Shown here: one piece after another, positions 7,832-15,609 of the stretch
Numbering within the stretch: position 1 is the first letter of the stretch
Layout of the letters: each line of letters begins with the position of its first letter
DNA from: Pseudarthrobacter sp. fls2-241-R2A-127
Lineage (GTDB): Bacteria; Actinomycetota; Actinomycetes; Actinomycetales; Micrococcaceae
Length of the DNA: 64,000 nt
NCBI RefSeq assembly: GCF_030209355.1
Contig: NZ_JARVSF010000016.1
Coordinates: 62,001-126,000, forward strand
Direction of reading: 5' to 3'
Notes under the pieces: generated by a model
What the model was told of the DNA's origin: nothing
The model's input: only the letters and a program-made list of their open reading frames with translations
The model's database searches: none
Made by a program: the position numbers and the translations under genes

Positions 7832-9093
7832 GCACGGTGGACCGCCGCAGCCCGCTGGCCTCTGCCAACGACGCCGTCCACCGGGCTGCCTCCGCCGTCC
7901 GCGCGTGGCCATGGTGGATCCAGGCCACTGTCCTGTACGCCGCCAGCCGAGTGGTTTCAGCCTGTATCTTCATGGCGGCCGCGCTGCACCAGGGCGTCAA
8001 CCCCTGGTTCCCGCCGAAGCCGGACTACTGGAACTTCATCAACATCTGGGATGCCCGCTGGTACGCCCAAGTCATCTCCAACGGCTACCCCTCCGTGCTT
8101 CCCACCGACACCGCCGGAAACGTCCAGGAAAACACCTGGGCCTTCTACCCGCTCTTTCCTGCCCTGGCCGGGGGGCTCAGCCGCCTCACCGGCATGAATT
8201 CCGCTGCCTCCCTCACCCTGATCGCCATGCTGGCCGGCTGGGGAGCCGCACTGCTGGCCTACCTGCTCTTCCGGCAGAAAGCCGGCCACAGCCAGGCAAT
8301 GTGGGGTGTCGCGTTCTTCTCGACCTTCCCCGTATCAGCCGTGCTGCAGGTGCCGTACGCCGAACCCTTGTCCCTCCTGCTGCTCGTATGGGCCCTGCTG
8401 CTGGTGCTGCGCCGGCAATACCTGTGGGCCATGCCCGTGGTATTCCTGCTGTGCCTTTCCCGGCCCGTCGGGGTTCCTTTCGCGGCCATGGTGGGTCTGC
8501 TGCTGGTGGTCCGGGCGGTGACCCACATCCGCGGTGGCCGCCGCGGCGCCGTGCCCGGTACGGATGAAGACTCCCACTCGGTGCGGGACTTTGCAGCACT
8601 GACCGGACTCACCGCCGTCGCAGGTGTATCCGCCCTGATCTGGCCCGCGGCGGCGTGGGCCGCGACGGGTGACCCGCAGGCCTACACCAAGACCGAAACC
8701 GTGTGGCGGGGGCAGGACCTGGTGCCGTTCAAGCCCTGGTTCGATACCGGCGTCGAACTTTTCGGCCCCGTCCTGGGGCTGCTGGCGCCGCTGGTCTTCG
8801 TGGCACTGTTCGGCGCGATGCTGTTCCTTCCCCCGGTGGTGCGGCTCGGTGCGGAACTCCGGCTGTGGTGTGCCTGCTATATGGGATACCTGCTGATGTT
8901 CCTCCACCCGCAAACCAGCACCTTCAGAATGCTGCTGCCACTGTTTCCGCTGGCCCTGGGAGCCGTCTTCCTGTCCCGGTCCAGGGCATACCGCGGAACC
9001 GTGGTGGCCATGTTCCTGCTGCTGCAGATCGTGTGGATCGTGTGGCTTTGGGCATGGGCCCAGCTGCCCGGGGGCGGCGATTATCCACCCTGA
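7828..9093 (+). CDS. PIG-V-type mannosyltransferase family membrane protein
   Basis: 421-residue polytopic protein with about nine to ten hydrophobic segments. The first outside loop contains WDARWYAQVISNGYP, matching the acidic DxxWY-type catalytic loop of GT-C glycosyltransferases, and further on FYPLFPALAGGLSRL. This resembles the PIG-V/GPI mannosyltransferase-like family found in Actinobacteria, which use polyprenyl-phosphate sugar on the outer membrane face. Expected role: mannosylation of a cell-envelope lipid, polymer or protein; acceptor unknown. The GTG start overlaps the DivIVA-like gene by four bases, so the two are probably cotranslated, which links envelope glycosylation with a growth-site protein (inference). 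Confidence 0.78.
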   Translation: MSTVDRRSPLASANDAVHRAASAVRAWPWWIQATVLYAASRVVSACIFMAAALHQGVNPWFPPKPDYWNFINIWDARWYAQVISNGYPSVLPTDTAGNVQENTWAFYPLFPALAGGLSRLTGMNSAASLTLIAMLAGWGAALLAYLLFRQKAGHSQAMWGVAFFSTFPVSAVLQVPYAEPLSLLLLVWALLLVLRRQYLWAMPVVFLLCLSRPVGVPFAAMVGLLLVVRAVTHIRGGRRGAVPGTDEDSHSVRDFAALTGLTAVAGVSALIWPAAAWAATGDPQAYTKTETVWRGQDLVPFKPWFDTGVELFGPVLGLLAPLVFVALFGAMLFLPPVVRLGAELRLWCACYMGYLLMFLHPQTSTFRMLLPLFPLALGAVFLSRSRAYRGTVVAMFLLLQIVWIVWLWAWAQLPGGGDYPP

Positions 9094-9325
9094 CAAAAGA
9101 GGCTTCCGTGCAGGTCAGGCCGGAAATGCCCGTTGCCCGGAAATGTCCATCGATTAGCTACGTGCGGGTAATTCCGCGATAATAATAAGTAAGCAAGGAC
9201 ACAAGCATCCAGAAAACGTGCAGCCTCGGCGGTGGAACTCCACCTCGCCACAGCGGCCTGATCGACATGCGGACACAGCCCGCCCGGGCTGATTAGTCCT
9301 GGAACAAAATGGAGGGGAATTCCTC
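9094..9325 (+). other. 232-base gap upstream of the DUF3117 gene
   Basis: No gene seen. A plausible promoter is TTAGCT at about 9153 with GATAAT about 18 bases on, within an AT-richer patch (9165-9195), which would leave a leader of roughly 130 bases. GGAGGGGAA ends just before ATG 9326 and is one of the strongest Shine-Dalgarno sites in the window. Confidence 0.4.
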
Positions 9326-9493
9326 ATGGCGGCTATGAAACCACGCACCGGCGACGGCCCAATGGAAGTCACCAAGGAGGGCCGCAGCCTGATCATGCGC
9401 GTCCCGCTCGAAGGCGGCGGGCGCCTCGTGGTCGAACTGAACGCTGCCGAAGCAGCCAACCTCAAGGAATGCCTGGTAGGCGTTACCGAATAG
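9326..9493 (+). CDS. DUF3117 domain-containing small protein
   Basis: 55-residue protein, full length for this actinobacterial family: MAAMKPRTGDGPMEVTKEGR at the start and GGRLVVELNAAEAANLKECL near the end. Strongly conserved in Actinobacteria including mycobacteria, with no established function that I know of. Cytosolic, no membrane segment. A GGAGG Shine-Dalgarno about 8 bases upstream fixes the start, in contrast to the many leaderless neighbours. Single-gene unit ending in a hairpin. Too short to be listed by many gene finders. Confidence 0.88.
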   Translation: MAAMKPRTGDGPMEVTKEGRSLIMRVPLEGGGRLVVELNAAEAANLKECLVGVTE

Positions 9494-9506
9494 TCGTGCC
9501 GGACGG

Positions 9507-9531
9507 GGTCCGTGGCCTGGTGCCACGGGCC
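9507..9531. terminator. Terminator between DUF3117 gene and O-methyltransferase
   Basis: GGTCCGTGGC (9507-9516) pairs with GCCACGGGCC (9522-9531) around a five-base loop, with one G-U pair, followed by CTGTCCTGTTT. Confidence 0.7.
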
Positions 9532-9547
9532 CTGTCCTGTTTCCGGC

Positions 9548-10180
9548 CTACTTCTTGACTGCCACCAGGAGGCCGTCGCCGGTGGGAAGCATCGCTGAGG
9601 CCAGCCGGTCGTCGTCGCGGATGGCCCTGCCCACCTGGCGCAGCACCACGGTGCTGGCCTCGCGGCCGGCCGGGTTGGCCACCTTGTCCTTGTCCAGGGC
9701 GTCGTTGATGATCAGCAGCCCGGACCTCTTGAGGAGGCGGATGGCCTGCTCCACGTACCCGGGCAGTCCGGGCTTGTCAGCGTCGATGAACACGAGGTCG
9801 TAAGCGCCATCGGTGAGGCGCGGAAGGACATCGCCGGCACGGCCGGAGATGGTGCGCGTTCGATTGGCCGGACTGCCGGATTCGGTGAACGCTTCACGGG
9901 CCGCGCGCAGGTGTTCGACGTCCACATCAATGGTGGTCAGGACAGCCTGCGGGCCAAGGCCCCGCAGGAGGCAGACGCCCGAGACGCCGGCGCCGGTGCC
10001 GATCTCGACGGCTGTCTGTGCCTTGGACGCGGCGGCCAGGACCGTGAGGACGGCGCCGACGCCGGGGCTGATGGCGCTGACGCCCAATTCGAATGAACGT
10101 TCCCGGGCCCGCAGCATGACCTCATCCTCAGCGGGCAGATCTTCTGCATAGGACCAGCTGCTGGACTTGTCGGCGCTCAT
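9548..10180 (-). CDS. SAM-dependent O-methyltransferase (class I, catechol-type)
   Basis: 210-residue cytosolic enzyme of the O-methyltransferase family 3/CaffeoylCoA-type fold. Motif I is VEIGTGAGVSGVCLLRG, with the acidic residue after strand 2 in TTIDVDVEHL and the metal-binding acidic motif FIDADKPGLPGYVEQA. C-terminal residues ATGDGLLVAVKK are typical of the family. Substrate unknown. It is divergent from sigE, the same relative position as a methyltransferase beside sigE in mycobacteria (recalled), which hints at a conserved but unexplained link. Confidence 0.85.
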   Translation of the reverse strand: MSADKSSSWSYAEDLPAEDEVMLRARERSFELGVSAISPGVGAVLTVLAAASKAQTAVEIGTGAGVSGVCLLRGLGPQAVLTTIDVDVEHLRAAREAFTESGSPANRTRTISGRAGDVLPRLTDGAYDLVFIDADKPGLPGYVEQAIRLLKRSGLLIINDALDKDKVANPAGREASTVVLRQVGRAIRDDDRLASAMLPTGDGLLVAVKK

Positions 10181-10409
10181 GAATTATCGCTTTCTGGGCG
10201 TGTTGGGGGAGTGTCCCCTTTAGCCTACTGTGTCCGGCCCTCCCGGCCGGGAAAGAAGCTGTTGCGCCGAAGGCTGAAGTTTCCCTGCGATCAGGAATTT
10301 CCCAGCCAAGTTTGACATGATTGGTATCCGCTCATCCAAAAGGTGACCGGCGCCGAATCAGAGATGTCAACAGTATCCGGGCGTTAGTATTCCACGAGGG
10401 GAGTGGACG
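10181..10409. promoter_or_regulatory. 229-base divergent regulatory region upstream of sigE
   Basis: Contains TTGACA (10312-10317) without a convincing -10 at standard spacing, GGAATTT at about 10294, resembling the GGAA part of ECF -35 boxes, and TAGTAT (10385-10390) just ahead of the sigE Shine-Dalgarno. Multiple promoters, including autoregulation, are plausible but unproven. Confidence 0.35.
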
Positions 10410-11024
10410 ATGTCATCTTCAGTTGTGGCACCTGTCCCTGCAGTCAACAATCCCGATGATGAGTGGGTCCGGCCCACCTGGGAAGAAGTGGTCACCAATC
10501 ACTCCGCGAAGGTCTACCGGCTGGCTTACCGCCTGACCGGGAACAAGTTCGACGCCGAGGACCTGACCCAGGAGGTGTTCGTCCGCGTCTTCCGTTCACT
10601 GGAAAACTTCAAGCCGGGCACCCTCGACGGCTGGCTGCACCGCATCACCACCAACCTGTTCCTCGACCAGGCGCGCCGGAAGACGCGCATCCGGTTCGAC
10701 GCCCTGGCAGAGGACGCAGAGTCCCGGCTGCCCGGACGCGAGCCCGGCCCCGAGCAGAGCTTCGAGCTGAACAACCTTGACCTCGATGTCCAGGCGGCCC
10801 TGGAGGAACTTCCGCCGGACTTCCGTGCCGCGGTGGTCCTGTGCGACCTCGAAGGCCTGTCCTACGACGAAGTGGCCGAGGCGCTCGGAGTTAAACTCGG
10901 CACCGTCCGTTCCCGTATCCACCGCGGCAGGACCATGCTCCGGGAAAAGCTGGCACACCGTGACCCGCGCCCGCAGCAGGGCCGCCGCAAGCTCTCCATG
11001 CCGCGCATCGCGGGCATCCTCTGA
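10410..11024 (+). CDS. sigE: ECF RNA polymerase sigma factor, SigE-like
   Basis: 204-residue extracytoplasmic-function sigma factor. Region 2: SAKVYRLAYRLTGNKFDAEDLTQEVFVRVF, with the core-binding DAEDLTQE motif, then WLHRITTNLFLDQARR; region 4: LPPDFRAAVVLCDLEGLSYDEVAEALGVKLGTVRSRIHRGR, the helix-turn-helix that reads the -35 box. Followed 7 bases later by a zinc-type anti-sigma factor. ATG 10410 has GAGGGGAG 5-13 bases upstream, while TAGTAT at 10385-10390 could be the -10 box. By homology with mycobacterial SigE it should answer envelope, heat or oxidative stress. Confidence 0.9.
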   Translation: MSSSVVAPVPAVNNPDDEWVRPTWEEVVTNHSAKVYRLAYRLTGNKFDAEDLTQEVFVRVFRSLENFKPGTLDGWLHRITTNLFLDQARRKTRIRFDALAEDAESRLPGREPGPEQSFELNNLDLDVQAALEELPPDFRAAVVLCDLEGLSYDEVAEALGVKLGTVRSRIHRGRTMLREKLAHRDPRPQQGRRKLSMPRIAGIL

Positions 11025-11031
11025 ACGGCGC

Positions 11032-11868
11032 ATGAGGTCCCAGTTTCCCTTCGGCGGCAAGCACCAGCGCTCCGGCAGCCACCTCGAGGCATGCCAGGAG
11101 TGTGCTGCCACCGTCCGCCGGGAACAGCAGTACCTTGAGCGCCTCCGCCAGGCGCCCGTCCCGCCCGCCAGCCAAGACCTGACGGCGCGGCTGCTGGCAC
11201 GCACCCACGAACTCGCGGCGCAGCCCGAGCCCCCCGTGAGCCCGGGCGGAAGCCGGCTGGCCGCGCGCGCGCTCGCATTCACCGCAGGGGGGACCATGGC
11301 AGCGGCCGGTGTCCTTGCTGTGGGGGCCTTCACCGCAGCCGGGGATCCCGTGGCGGGCGAGCCAACCGGAACGGAAGCAGCGTTCTCCCACGTCTCCTCG
11401 CAGACCCCGGCGAACGGCCGCCCGCTGGATCCGGCCCAACTTGCTTCGCTGCGTTCCGAAGGCTGGGCCTGCCCGGAACTGCAGGCCATGGGATTCCACC
11501 TCGAAGACGCCCGGGCGATGCTGGTGGAAGGGCAGCCTGCGGTGGAGCTGCGCCTGACCGATGGCCCCCACCATGCCACCGTCACCGAACAGCACCCCGC
11601 CAGCCAGGACGCCGCCCCGACCCAGGCCTGGTCCACCTCTCCGTCCTCCGCAACCTACCGGACGGCCGGCCTGACCATCACCTACCGTTCGGACCTTCCC
11701 GCCGGGCAGGCCGACGACGCCCTGCCGATCCTCAAGCACGTCGCCGATGCCGCCGCCGAGGGCGTCGCGGCGGCCGTTCCCGAGCCGGCCGCAGGGGAGT
11801 CCGCCGAACCGCTGGAGTCGCGGCTCGAGCGTGGCATCAACAAGATCGCAGCTCTGTTCACCCCGTGA
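11032..11868 (+). CDS. rseA: Zinc-binding anti-sigma factor, RseA-like
   Basis: 278 residues. The N-terminal ZAS motif HLEACQEC gives H17-x3-C21-x2-C24, which binds zinc and holds the ECF sigma factor in redox-sensitive anti-sigma proteins. A hydrophobic segment around residues 78-105 (ALAFTAGGTMAAAGVLAVGA) makes it a likely single-pass membrane protein with a long extracytoplasmic Ala/Pro-rich C-terminal domain; mycobacterial RseA is shorter. ATG 11032 follows sigE by 7 bases. A much longer upstream reading overlaps sigE and is rejected. Expected to sequester SigE until envelope stress triggers release. Confidence 0.85.
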   Translation: MRSQFPFGGKHQRSGSHLEACQECAATVRREQQYLERLRQAPVPPASQDLTARLLARTHELAAQPEPPVSPGGSRLAARALAFTAGGTMAAAGVLAVGAFTAAGDPVAGEPTGTEAAFSHVSSQTPANGRPLDPAQLASLRSEGWACPELQAMGFHLEDARAMLVEGQPAVELRLTDGPHHATVTEQHPASQDAAPTQAWSTSPSSATYRTAGLTITYRSDLPAGQADDALPILKHVADAAAEGVAAAVPEPAAGESAEPLESRLERGINKIAALFTP

Positions 11869-11924
11869 TGGGGACTGTTTCCCCGTCCGCCGGACGGGAA
11901 TCGTCACTGGCAGCCCGGAGAGGG

Positions 11925-11930
11925 TAATCT
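11925..11930 (+). promoter_or_regulatory. -10 element of a leaderless tatB transcript
   Basis: TAATCT with a 7-base spacer to GTG 11938. A weak hairpin (11882-11898) between rseA and tatB lies just before it, so tatB may have its own promoter. Confidence 0.55.
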
Positions 11931-11937
11931 TCCTAAA

Positions 11938-12342
11938 GTGTTTGGTATCAACGGCCCGGAATTCATTATTCTGCTGATCATCGGTGTTCTCGTGATCGGG
12001 CCCCAACGGCTGCCCGAATATACCCAGAAGCTTGCAAACCTGGTCAAGGAAGTCCGCCGGATGGCCTCCGGGGCCCGAGAGCAAATCAAGGAAGAAGTCG
12101 GCATCGACATCGACGATGTCGACTGGAAGAAGTACGATCCCCGCCAGTACGATCCCCGCCGCATCATCAAGGAAGCACTGTTCGACGACGACACCAAGCC
12201 CGTCAGCGCCGGTGCACCTGCCGCCGTGGCTGCGGTTTCCGGTGCGGCGGCCGTCGCCGGCTCGGCTCCCGAGCGGCCCGAGCGGATCGTGCAGCGGTTG
12301 GCCCCCGGCGAAACCGCACCGTTCGATACCGAAGCCACCTAG
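11938..12342 (+). CDS. tatB: Sec-independent protein translocase subunit TatB
   Basis: 134 residues. N-terminal transmembrane helix at residues 7-21 (PEFIILLIIGVLVIG) followed by the GPQRLPEYTQKL amphipathic helix, as in TatA/TatB; the DxxK/YDPR region and longer C-terminal tail favour TatB. TatB with TatC forms the twin-arginine signal receptor in the cytoplasmic membrane. No tatC is in the window. Location after sigE-rseA matches mycobacterial order, except that the HtrA protease gene expected between rseA and tatB is absent. The start is GTG, with TAATCT 7 bases upstream. Confidence 0.88.
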   Translation: MFGINGPEFIILLIIGVLVIGPQRLPEYTQKLANLVKEVRRMASGAREQIKEEVGIDIDDVDWKKYDPRQYDPRRIIKEALFDDDTKPVSAGAPAAVAAVSGAAAVAGSAPERPERIVQRLAPGETAPFDTEAT

Positions 12343-12351
12343 GACGCCGGC

Positions 12352-13509
12352 TCAGCGCGGCTGGAGGCCCAGCTTCATCCCGGCAAGGCCACGCGGTGTG
12401 GCAGCAAGCTGCGCTGCGATACCCGCCAGCGCGACCCCTGCCGCGGAATCGGGCTTGCCAAGCACGATGGGAACCCCCGCGTCCCCGCCTTCGCGGAGCT
12501 GGATGTCCAGCGGAATCTGGCCCAGCAATGGCACCGGCACGCCCAGCGTGCTGCTGAGCCGCCCGGTGAGGACTGACCCTCCGCCGCTTCCAAACAATTC
12601 CATCCGGCCGCCGTCGGGCATGTCCAGGTACGACATGTTCTCAATGACACCGGCGATCTTCTGGCCCGTCTGGGTGGCGATCGCACCGGCGCGTTCGGCT
12701 ACGTCCGCCGCCGCCGCCTGGGGCGTGGTGACCACCAGGATCTCGGCCTTGGGCAGCAGTTGGGCCACCGAAATGGCAATGTCTCCGGTCCCGGGAGGAA
12801 GGTCCAGGAACAGGGCGTCCAGGTCCCCGAAGTAGACGTCGGTGAGGAACTGTTCCAACGCCCGGTGCAGCATGGGTCCCCGCCAGGCCACCGGCTGGTT
12901 GCCGGTGACAAACATGCCGATGGAGATGACCTTCACCCCGTAGGCAACCGGGGGGAGGATCATGTCATCCACCTGGGTGGGGGCCTGGGTGATGCCCATC
13001 AGTGCGGGCACGGAGAAACCATAGACGTCGGCGTCCACGATGCCTACGCGCAGGCCGCGGGCGGCCAGGGCGGTCGCCAGGTTCACGGTGACGGATGATT
13101 TACCCACGCCGCCCTTGCCGCTGGCCACCGCATAGACCTTGGTCAGCGACTCAGGCTGGTTGAACGGGATGGTGCGGGCGCCGCCTGGGCCGCGCAGCTT
13201 CTCCTTCAGGGCGTCGCGCTGGGCCTGGTCCATGACTTTGAGGTCCACGTCGACGGCGGTGACGCCGGGGACTGCCGTCAAGGCCTTGCGGGCGTCGGCG
13301 GTGATCGTGTCCCGCAGCGGGCAACCCGCGATGGTGAGCAGGACTGCCACGGTGACCCGGCCGTCGTCGGACACCTGGACGGAGTCCACCATGCCCAGTT
13401 CTGTGATGGGGCGGCGGAGCTCAGGATCGATGACCGTTCCCAAGGCGGTGGTGACGGCCTGGAGCAGCGGCGGGTTGTTGGCTGGTGCCTGGTCCTTGGG
13501 GGCGCTCAC
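12352..13509 (-). CDS. mrp: Mrp/ApbC-type Fe-S cluster carrier ATPase
   Basis: 385-residue cytosolic P-loop protein that assembles or delivers Fe-S clusters. An N-terminal MIP18/DUF59 domain (residues about 15-95, with IDPELRRPITELGM and the Cys in TIAGCPL) precedes the deviant Walker A GKGGVGKSS (131-139), then DADVYGFSVPALMG and DLPPGTGD. The usual C-terminal CxxC of many Mrp proteins is not evident; IENMSYLDMPDGGRMELFG has no Cys where others have CPxC. GTG start at 13509. Convergent with tatB, 9 bases apart. Confidence 0.9.
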   Translation of the reverse strand: MSAPKDQAPANNPPLLQAVTTALGTVIDPELRRPITELGMVDSVQVSDDGRVTVAVLLTIAGCPLRDTITADARKALTAVPGVTAVDVDLKVMDQAQRDALKEKLRGPGGARTIPFNQPESLTKVYAVASGKGGVGKSSVTVNLATALAARGLRVGIVDADVYGFSVPALMGITQAPTQVDDMILPPVAYGVKVISIGMFVTGNQPVAWRGPMLHRALEQFLTDVYFGDLDALFLDLPPGTGDIAISVAQLLPKAEILVVTTPQAAAADVAERAGAIATQTGQKIAGVIENMSYLDMPDGGRMELFGSGGGSVLTGRLSSTLGVPVPLLGQIPLDIQLREGGDAGVPIVLGKPDSAAGVALAGIAAQLAATPRGLAGMKLGLQPR

Positions 13510-13566
13510 GGCAGGGGCCTCGGCTTTCGTGCTGGTGCGGCGAAGGAACGGCTGGTCAGGGCCGAC

Positions 13567-14265
13567 CTAGCGTTCATTGGCGGAATGGCCGGGTTTGACC
13601 CGGGGAATTTGCTGGGTGCGCGGGCCGCGTTGCCGGTCCCGCTGCTCACGCAGCTTGTCCTTGACCTTGTCCCGCGGCGACTCGTGGGACCCGGGGCCGG
13701 AGTCGTCGTGCGTCCTGAGTTCTTCCTGGGCCTCCAGCATGTCCTCAAGGAGGGAGCGCAGCTCCGCCCTGACGTAGTCGCGGGTTGCGACCTCGCGCAG
13801 CGCGATCCGCAGGGAAGCCAGTTCCCGGGTGAGGTATTCCGTGTCGGAGAGGTTCCGTTCAGCGCGCTGCCGGTCCTGCTGCAGCGACACGCGGTCACGG
13901 TCGTCCTGCCGGTTCTGGGCCAGCAGCAGCAGGGGCGCCGCATAGGAGGCCTGGAGCGAGAGCATCAGGGTCAGCAGGGTGAAGCCGAGGTCCCTTGAGT
14001 CGAACTGCCACTCCGTGGGGGCCCAGGTGTTCCAGCCCAGCCAGAAGATGCAGAAGATGGTCATGTACACCAGGAACTGCGGCGTACCCATGAACCGGGC
14101 GAAGGCCTCGGTGGCGTGCCCGAAGGCGTCGGGATCCGGACGGAACGTCGGCAGGATCCGCTGCCGGCCGCTCAGTGGCGTGTCGAGACTGCCTTTTGTG
14201 TCCGCTTTGGCCAGGTTCCGCTGGATGGGGTTCTTCGGAGCGCTGTTATCAGCCAATGCGGCCAC
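13567..14265 (-). CDS. DUF1003 domain-containing membrane protein
   Basis: 232 residues. Two transmembrane helices in the middle (FLVYMTIFCIFWLGWNTW and LGFTLLTLMLSLQASYAAPL) separated by a short loop, the DUF1003 pattern, then a coiled-coil-like stretch rich in Arg/Glu (residues 125-200) and a basic tail. Function of DUF1003 proteins is unknown. Starts inside the end of the MgtE-like gene (17-base overlap), so the two are cotranslated; some relatives are also annotated beside magnesium or cyclic-nucleotide-type transport genes, hence a membrane-transport link is plausible but inferred. Confidence 0.85.
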   Translation of the reverse strand: MAALADNSAPKNPIQRNLAKADTKGSLDTPLSGRQRILPTFRPDPDAFGHATEAFARFMGTPQFLVYMTIFCIFWLGWNTWAPTEWQFDSRDLGFTLLTLMLSLQASYAAPLLLLAQNRQDDRDRVSLQQDRQRAERNLSDTEYLTRELASLRIALREVATRDYVRAELRSLLEDMLEAQEELRTHDDSGPGSHESPRDKVKDKLREQRDRQRGPRTQQIPRVKPGHSANER

Positions 14266-15532
14266 CGAGCTTCCTTATCGGGGCTTCGCCATCATGGGCG
14301 CGCCAGTCGTCCGGCAACAAGTGATCCAATACGTCATCAACAGTCACCGCCCCCACAAGCCGGCCGGCGTCATTAACCACCGGGAGGGAGTTCAGGTTAT
14401 AGGTAGCCAGGGTCCGGGCCACCTCACTGATGTGGGCCTGGTCCGACAACGGCTCAAGGTTCTTGTCCACGAGGTTTCCCAAGGCTTCGAACGGCGGGAA
14501 ACGTAGCAGCTGCTGGATGTGCACCACGCCCAGGAATCTGCCAGTGGGCGTTTCCAGCGGCGGCCGGGCAATAAAGATCGACGACGCCAAGGCGGGGGAG
14601 AGCTCCTCACGCCGGACGTGGGCCAGGGCTTCGGCGACAGTGGCTTCCGGCGGGAGGATCACGGGCACGGGCGTCATCAGGCCACCCGCGGTGTCTTCGT
14701 CGTATTCGAGCAGGCGGCGGACGTCCTCGGCGCCTTCGGGTTCCATCAGCTGGAGCAGTTCCTCGGCCTGGGCGGAGGGGAGTTCGCCCAGGAGATCGGC
14801 GGCGTCGTCGGGATCCATCTCTTCGAGGACGTCGGCGGCGCGCTGGACATCCAGTGCGGAGAGGATCTCCACCTGGTCGTCCTCCGGCAGCTCCTGGAGG
14901 ACGTCTGCCAGCCGCTCGTCCTGCAGTTCGCTCGCCACCTCGAAGCGGCGTTTGTCGCTCATCTCCTGGAGGGCCTCGGCGAAGTCGGCAGGCTTCAGGT
15001 CCTCGTGGTTGGCAACGAACTGGGTGGCCGCCTGCGGCTCGGTACGCGGACCCTGCTGGGCGTCCGCCCAGTCAATGATCAGGGTCTCATTGCGGCGCAG
15101 CCGGCTGAGCGGGGACAGCGAGTGGCCGCGGCGGACAAAGAGCTTGCTGACGAACCAGTCGCGGGACCTGTGCTGGTCCATCGCGATGTCCTCGATGGTG
15201 GCGTCGCCGCTGCCGTCCCGCAGCGTGACCCGGCGGTCGAACATTTCGGCCACTACAAGGGTCTCCGCACCGCGCTGTTCAAACCGGCGCAGGTTGACCA
15301 GGCCGGTGCAGATCACCTGCGTCTGGTCGATGGAGGTGATCCGCGTCATGGGCACGAAGACGCGTTTCTTCCCCGGGACTTCCACGACGATACCCACCAC
15401 GTGCGGCGCCCCCTGGGTGCCCCGGGACAGAACAACAACGTCGCGCAGCCGGCCCAGGCGGTCGCCCAAGGGGTCGAAGACGTCCAGGCCCAGGAGGCGT
15501 GCCACGAAGACACGGGTAGGTGTTGTGCTCAC
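14249..15532 (-). CDS. MgtE-N/CBS domain protein (magnesium transporter-like, no membrane domain)
   Basis: 427 residues. An N-terminal PRC-barrel-like half (ARLLGLDVFDPLGDRLGRLR) precedes an MgtE N-domain built of LPEDDQVEILSAL, MDPDDAADLLGELPS and LLEYDEDTAGGLMTP repeats, then two CBS domains (LEPLSDQAHISEVARTLATY, LPVVNDAGRLVGAVTVDDVL). The transmembrane part of MgtE is missing, so this is a cytosolic sensor-like module rather than a channel. Start set at GTG 15532 because TAGCCT lies six bases upstream; the adjacent GTG 15535 would leave only three. Overlaps the DUF1003 gene, its likely partner. Confidence 0.82.
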   Translation of the reverse strand: MSTTPTRVFVARLLGLDVFDPLGDRLGRLRDVVVLSRGTQGAPHVVGIVVEVPGKKRVFVPMTRITSIDQTQVICTGLVNLRRFEQRGAETLVVAEMFDRRVTLRDGSGDATIEDIAMDQHRSRDWFVSKLFVRRGHSLSPLSRLRRNETLIIDWADAQQGPRTEPQAATQFVANHEDLKPADFAEALQEMSDKRRFEVASELQDERLADVLQELPEDDQVEILSALDVQRAADVLEEMDPDDAADLLGELPSAQAEELLQLMEPEGAEDVRRLLEYDEDTAGGLMTPVPVILPPEATVAEALAHVRREELSPALASSIFIARPPLETPTGRFLGVVHIQQLLRFPPFEALGNLVDKNLEPLSDQAHISEVARTLATYNLNSLPVVNDAGRLVGAVTVDDVLDHLLPDDWRAHDGEAPIRKLGGRIG

Positions 15533-15538
15533 CACTAC

Positions 15539-15544
15539 AGGCTA
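15539..15544 (-). promoter_or_regulatory. -10 element of a leaderless MgtE-like transcript
   Basis: TAGCCT (read 15544 to 15539), six bases from GTG 15532. This spacing decides between two adjacent GTG codons. Confidence 0.5.
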
Positions 15545-15609
15545 CCGAGTCTGCTCTCTTTTAGCTGAATTTACAGGCACCACCCATCTTGATGGGCAAG
15601 AATGGGTGT

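Noticed and set aside
14519..15568. 349-codon plus-strand frame
   Set aside because: Antisense to the MgtE-N/CBS gene, no recognisable domain.
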